Source of the DNA: Candidatus Bacteroides intestinipullorum
Lineage (GTDB): Bacteria > Bacteroidota > Bacteroidia > Bacteroidales > Bacteroidaceae
Assembly (NCBI GenBank): GCA_018883785.1
Contig: JAHLFO010000151.1
Coordinates: 1-34,786 of the forward strand
DNA length: 34,786 nucleotides
Direction of reading: 5' to 3'
The notes beneath the pieces were generated by a model. The model searched no databases, was not told the DNA's origin, and worked only from the letters and a program-made list of their open reading frames with translations. The position numbers and the translations under genes were made by a program. Of the stretch, positions 32,148-34,786 are shown piece by piece (the stretch's first letter is position 1; every line of letters begins with the position of its first letter).

Positions 32148-32155
32148 CAAAGATA
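32148..32155 (-). promoter_or_regulatory. -7 promoter box of the NifU-like/GGGtGRT operon
   Basis: TATCTTTG on the minus strand matches TAnnTTTG; ATTG 19 nt upstream (plus-strand CAAT at 32175-32178) is a near match to the -33 TTTG. Together they make a fair Bacteroides promoter with a leader of about 65 nt. Confidence 0.6.
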
Positions 32156-32261
32156 ATGATTTTCTTGCAACCGACAATCTTTCCGGCTGACTTTTTACGT
32201 TAAAAAAAGACCACCTTGTGGGCAGCCTTTTTCAAATCAAACGTGATTTTGGGAACGTTCA

Positions 32262-32438
32262 TTATTGTTTGGACGCTTCCAAAGATGCTTTGCGGAACTC
32301 CTTCATGGTTTTCTCAATTTCCAGTGAGCTCTTGCGGGCACGGGTACCGGCAGCTTTGTTGCCGTTTTCCAACTGGGCCTTGGCATCTTTTTCAAATTCA
32401 GCATACAGTGCTGCAAGCTTTTCAATCAGTTCTTTCAT
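32262..32438 (-). CDS. Histone-H1-like small DNA-binding protein
   Basis: This 58-residue protein, MKELIEKLAALYAEFEKDA, then KAQLENGNKAAGTRARKSS and LEIEKTMKEFRKASLEASKQ, is highly charged, helix-forming and Lys/Arg-rich. It matches the short histone H1-like (Hc1-type) proteins found in nearly all Bacteroides. It would bind DNA non-specifically in the nucleoid. The start at 32438 gives the typical MKELxEK beginning. It is transcribed alone, divergent from the AlbA_2 gene. Confidence 0.9.
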   Translation of the reverse strand: MKELIEKLAALYAEFEKDAKAQLENGNKAAGTRARKSSLEIEKTMKEFRKASLEASKQ

Positions 32439-32473
32439 AATCCTTTTGTATTACTTCGTTTTATAATGCAGGG

Positions 32474-32481
32474 CAAAAATA
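32474..32481 (-). promoter_or_regulatory. -7 promoter box of the histone-like gene
   Basis: TATTTTTG on the minus strand matches TAnnTTTG, 36 bp before the start codon at 32438. The -33 region holds only a partial match. Confidence 0.5.
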
Positions 32482-32575
32482 CATCCTTTCTTGAAATAAA
32501 TATAGGAAAAAGGTATTTTTTTGCAGAACGGTGATGTTTTTTTTGTTCAGGGATGCCCTTTCTGTGTTTTTTGTC

Positions 32576-32583
32576 TACTTTTG
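32576..32583 (+). promoter_or_regulatory. -7 promoter box immediately before the AlbA_2 gene
   Basis: TACTTTTG matches TAnnTTTG and ends only 4 nt before the ATG at 32588. The expected start point would be at or next to the A of the ATG, so the transcript may be leaderless. A -33 TTTG at the normal distance is lacking. Confidence 0.45.
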
Positions 32584-32587
32584 CGGT

Positions 32588-33232
32588 ATGAAACGGATAA
32601 CGGATACGGAGTATATTCACTCACTCATTGCCGAGGGCGAGCATCAGCAGCAGGACTTCAAATTTGAGATCTCGGATGCGCGCAAGATAGCCAAGACATT
32701 TTCTGCTTTTGCCAACACCGATGGCGGGAGGTTGCTTGTGGGGGTGAAGGATAATGGGAAGATAGCAGGCGTTCGTTCGGAGGAAGAACGCTATATGCTG
32801 GAAGCAGCCGCGCGGCTGTATTGCACGCCGCAGGTGGAGTGTGAGATGCAGACGTATGCCGTGGAGGGACGGTGCGTGCTGGTGGTGACCATCCCCGAGA
32901 GCCCACACAAGCCGGTGTATGCCAAGGATGAATCCGGCCGTAATTTGGCCTATCTGCGTATAGCGGACGAGACCATCCTTGCCACTCCCGTGCATCTTCG
33001 GGTTTGGCAGCAAAGCGACAGCCCTCGGGGAGAGTGGATGGCGTTCACCGGGCGCGAGCAGCTTCTGCTCCGTCTGTTGGAGGAGAACGGAAACTTGTCC
33101 TTGAATCAATATTGCCGCATGGCTCGCATTTCACGCCGGGCAGCCGAGCATCTGTTGGCCAAATTAATTCGGTATGACATTGTGGAGCCGGTATTTGAAG
33201 CGCACAAGTTTCATTTCCGGTTGAAAAGTTAG
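32588..33232 (+). CDS. AlbA_2 (Schlafen-like) putative DNA-binding domain protein
   Basis: This is a 214-residue protein. Residues about 10-125 are the AlbA_2 domain: QQDFKFEISDARKIAKTFSA, FANTDGGRLLVGVKDNGKIAGV and the downstream VVTIPESPHKPVYAKDE. The last 60 residues (LLRLLEENGNLSLNQYCRMA, RISRRAAEHLLAKLIRYDIV) form a winged HTH-like module. AlbA_2 proteins bind nucleic acid and often act as regulators or in phage defence; the role of this family in Bacteroides is not known to me. The ATG at 32588 is preferred over an upstream GTG/ATG because the -7 promoter box lies between them. Confidence 0.82.
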   Translation: MKRITDTEYIHSLIAEGEHQQQDFKFEISDARKIAKTFSAFANTDGGRLLVGVKDNGKIAGVRSEEERYMLEAAARLYCTPQVECEMQTYAVEGRCVLVVTIPESPHKPVYAKDESGRNLAYLRIADETILATPVHLRVWQQSDSPRGEWMAFTGREQLLLRLLEENGNLSLNQYCRMARISRRAAEHLLAKLIRYDIVEPVFEAHKFHFRLKS

Positions 33233-33265
33233 GCTGCCGGTAGTGGAAGATTGCAAAAAATGATT

Positions 33266-33273
33266 TATTTTTG
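33266..33273 (+). promoter_or_regulatory. -7 promoter box of the 33335 gene
   Basis: TATTTTTG matches TAnnTTTG, about 60 bp before the ATG at 33335. It also forms the right arm of TGCAAAAAA/TATTTTTGCA, a small inverted repeat. No strong -33 box is visible. Confidence 0.4.
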
Positions 33274-33334
33274 CAGGCAAATAGCCGGCGCAGGATGTCC
33301 GGCAGGGATTAATTAATATGTAGTTTAGATTGAT

Positions 33335-33976
33335 ATGGGTATAATAGCCAGATTGTTCAACAAAAACAAGCAACAAGTTTCGCCCAAGGGTGTGGAGGAC
33401 TTCATCTCCTTGACGCGAGTATATTTTCAGTCGGTGATAGCGGTCAATTTGGGCATCACCAACATCCGCCTCTTTCCGGATGTGCTTAACTTCAAACGCC
33501 TGTTCAAGGTTCCTACTCAAAATGGGCGTATAGGCTTGGCGGAAAAGGCTGCCTCGCGCAAGATGCTAATGCAGGATTATGGCATCAGTGAGAATTTCTT
33601 CAAAGAGATCGATGCCTCCGTGAAGAAGCATTGCCGCACGCAGAACGAGGTGCAGTCCTACTTGTTCCTCTACCAAGGCTTCTCGAACGATTTGATTATG
33701 CTTATAGGCACTTTGATGCAATGGAAGTTCCGCCTACCCTCCGTCTTCAAGGGAGCTTTGCGCACCATGGTCGAGAAGACCATGCACGATGTCTGCACCA
33801 AGACGGTGTGGAAGAAAGATGATGTGCACAAGACAGCAATGGCTGTCCGTCAATACAAGGAGCGTCTGGGCTATTCCGAGCAGTGGATGTCCGAGTATGC
33901 CTTCAATGTCATCATGCTTGCCAAGAACGAGCCTCGGCACAAGAAGGAAGAAAATTCAGGGAAGGAAAAGAAATAA
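33335..33976 (+). CDS. Conserved Bacteroidales protein of unknown function
   Basis: This is a 213-residue protein without signal peptide. It begins MGIIARLFNKNKQQVSPKGV and ends in a basic Lys/Glu tail (RHKKEENSGKEKK). The middle (LITLTRVYFQSV-type helices, LFPDVLNFKRLFKVP, SYLFLYQGFSNDLIMLIGTLMQWKFRLPS) is helical with a mildly hydrophobic stretch that does not clearly span a membrane. Such proteins occur in Bacteroides as conserved hypothetical proteins. I do not recognise a domain and propose no function. A good terminator follows. Confidence 0.8.
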   Translation: MGIIARLFNKNKQQVSPKGVEDFISLTRVYFQSVIAVNLGITNIRLFPDVLNFKRLFKVPTQNGRIGLAEKAASRKMLMQDYGISENFFKEIDASVKKHCRTQNEVQSYLFLYQGFSNDLIMLIGTLMQWKFRLPSVFKGALRTMVEKTMHDVCTKTVWKKDDVHKTAMAVRQYKERLGYSEQWMSEYAFNVIMLAKNEPRHKKEENSGKEKK

Positions 33977-33992
33977 TCCCCGTCAGAGCGAG

Positions 33993-34030
33993 GAAGCCAA
34001 CAGGCCGGTTTGTGGCCAGTTGGCTTCTTC
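33993..34030 (+). terminator. Intrinsic terminator after the 33335 gene
   Basis: GAAGCCAACAGGCC (33993-34006) pairs with GGCCAGTTGGCTTC (34014-34027) around a 7-nt loop with one internal mismatch, followed by TTCTC. The T-run is short, so it is moderately strong. It separates this gene from the convergent glycosylase gene. Confidence 0.75.
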
Positions 34031-34067
34031 TCATATAGATATATTGGGATTTCAATGGGGCCTCTTC

Positions 34068-34628
34068 TTATTCCAATATCCGCTTATAGTATTCAGCTTT
34101 CCATGCTATCGGTCGCGGATAGGCTCGTGAAGATGAAGGCATCCGCCACACTTTGATTTCTCTTCCCAAGTATGTGGCATAGACGGCTTCGCCAACGGCC
34201 AATGGGGGGCAACCGATAGTGGCTTGTAGGGTTTCTGCTGATTTCTGACCTGTGGCTACAAGGGTGTGGCATTTGGGGAGTTGCTCCAGCAAAGCGGCGA
34301 CGTCGGTAGGCCGGACAATTTGCAAGAAGTTGTCTGAAGCGTTGTTCTTCAAGCGGATCACTTCCTCGGCCGTATCATAAAGGGCTATGCCATACTCCCG
34401 GCAGAAATCTTCTATCTTTGCTTTATCAAACCGTTTTTCGTTGGGGATGACAAAGTAGTTTTTATCTCCTTGGGTGATATATCCCCAGATTCTCCAAAAG
34501 TCGTTAGTCCAATTGGGATAGAAGAATTCCATGCACCAACGTTTTTTAGGAGGTGGAAAACTTCCTAAAATCAAAATCTTGGCTTCCTTAGGCAAGAAGG
34601 GTTTTAATGGATGCAGTTCATTGCTCAT
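34068..34628 (-). CDS. Uracil-DNA glycosylase superfamily protein (hypoxanthine/mismatch-glycosylase type)
   Basis: From the ATG at 34628 this is a 186-residue protein. It has ILILGSFPPPKKRWCMEFFY with NWTNDFWRIWG (UDG-superfamily motif 1 region), TLVATGQKSAETL in the centre and the late WRMPSSSRAYPRPIAWKAEYY (motif 2 region, where other UDGs have a Pro-Ser/His loop). It would remove damaged bases from DNA. The family 6-like pattern is only similar, so the exact base specificity is open. A longer frame starting at 34697 adds a hydrophobic stretch across the promoter box and is not used. Confidence 0.8.
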   Translation of the reverse strand: MSNELHPLKPFLPKEAKILILGSFPPPKKRWCMEFFYPNWTNDFWRIWGYITQGDKNYFVIPNEKRFDKAKIEDFCREYGIALYDTAEEVIRLKNNASDNFLQIVRPTDVAALLEQLPKCHTLVATGQKSAETLQATIGCPPLAVGEAVYATYLGREIKVWRMPSSSRAYPRPIAWKAEYYKRILE

Positions 34629-34655
34629 GTCAATGTGTTTTGGATTATACGAGTG

Positions 34656-34663
34656 CAAAAGTA
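34656..34663 (-). promoter_or_regulatory. -7 promoter box of the glycosylase gene
   Basis: TACTTTTG on the minus strand (CAAAAGTA on plus) matches TAnnTTTG, 28 bp before the start codon at 34628. It supports that start over the upstream in-frame one. Confidence 0.5.
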
Positions 34664-34786
34664 CGAATAAAAAGTGATAAACAGAAAAATGTAGCAAAGT
34701 TATTGGCAGATAGGCGTTTTAGGAAGATGGCTTGAAAAAATGAAAGACAGAAAAAGCAATGAAAAAGCCAAGTTAGGACATCGCAG

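Noticed and set aside
34740..34786. Start of a basic protein (MKDRKSNEKAKLGHR) at the right edge
   Set aside because: Only 15 codons are visible, without a clear promoter; it cannot be told from chance.
1..34786. tRNA, rRNA, insertion sequences or attachment sites
   Set aside because: I saw no tRNA-like cloverleaf, rRNA segment, transposase or integrase gene; reading by eye could miss a single small RNA.

Overview
The window looks like chromosomal DNA of a gut Bacteroidales bacterium (Bacteroides/Phocaeicola type). The reasons are a SusC/SusD pair, lipoproteins with acidic residues right after the lipidated cysteine, Bacteroidetes-style promoters (TTTG / TAnnTTTG), a histone-H1-like small protein, and the GGGtGRT / NifU-like gene pair. 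I cannot fix the species from sequence alone.

Layout, left to right. (1) 1-2047: the tail of a Gly/Ser/Arg-rich protein and a FadL/OmpP1-type outer-membrane barrel. (2) 2146-7717: a sialic-acid (nonulosonate) catabolic block: ROK-family regulator, YhcH/NanQ-type anomerase, MFS transporter, N-acetylneuraminate lyase and N-acylglucosamine 2-epimerase. A good promoter with an AT-rich palindrome lies just before the anomerase gene. (3) 7742-18961: a polysaccharide-utilisation locus joined directly to that block: SusC, SusD, a secreted beta-propeller hydrolase-like protein, a cytoplasmic HU-like/DUF4469 protein, a lipoprotein paralogue of the propeller protein, and a PKD-PQQ surface lipoprotein. 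It ends at a strong terminator (19029-19058). (4) 19090-24163: a more AT-rich pair (a large propeller/LamG-like protein and a tail-fibre-like coiled-coil protein), followed by a third paralogue of the propeller family. (5) 24245-29758, minus strand: copper ATPase with a fused C-terminal copper-chaperone domain, an HMA-AraC fusion regulator, a MATE exporter and biotin ligase, followed by YraN (29765-30133). (6) 30347-32438, minus strand: the GGGtGRT protein, a NifU-like scaffold and a histone-H1-like protein. (7) 32588-34628: an AlbA_2-domain protein, a conserved protein of unknown function, and a uracil-DNA-glycosylase-superfamily protein.

How the genes fit together: SusC/SusD and the surface lipoproteins would capture a glycan, and the secreted propeller proteins would process it. 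The released sugar would enter through the MFS carrier (after outer-membrane uptake), be anomerised, be split to ManNAc plus pyruvate, and be epimerised to GlcNAc. No GH33-type sialidase with FRIP and canonical Asp boxes is visible. The striking point is therefore that three paralogues of an uncharacterised QLFVDD-type five-bladed-propeller family, plus a larger propeller protein, sit where the sialidase should be. Other notable structures are two different 22-23 bp tandem palindromic repeats inside the locus, AATGAAGAAT-type palindromic elements read in frame inside copA, and a cluster of perfect palindromes upstream of copA.
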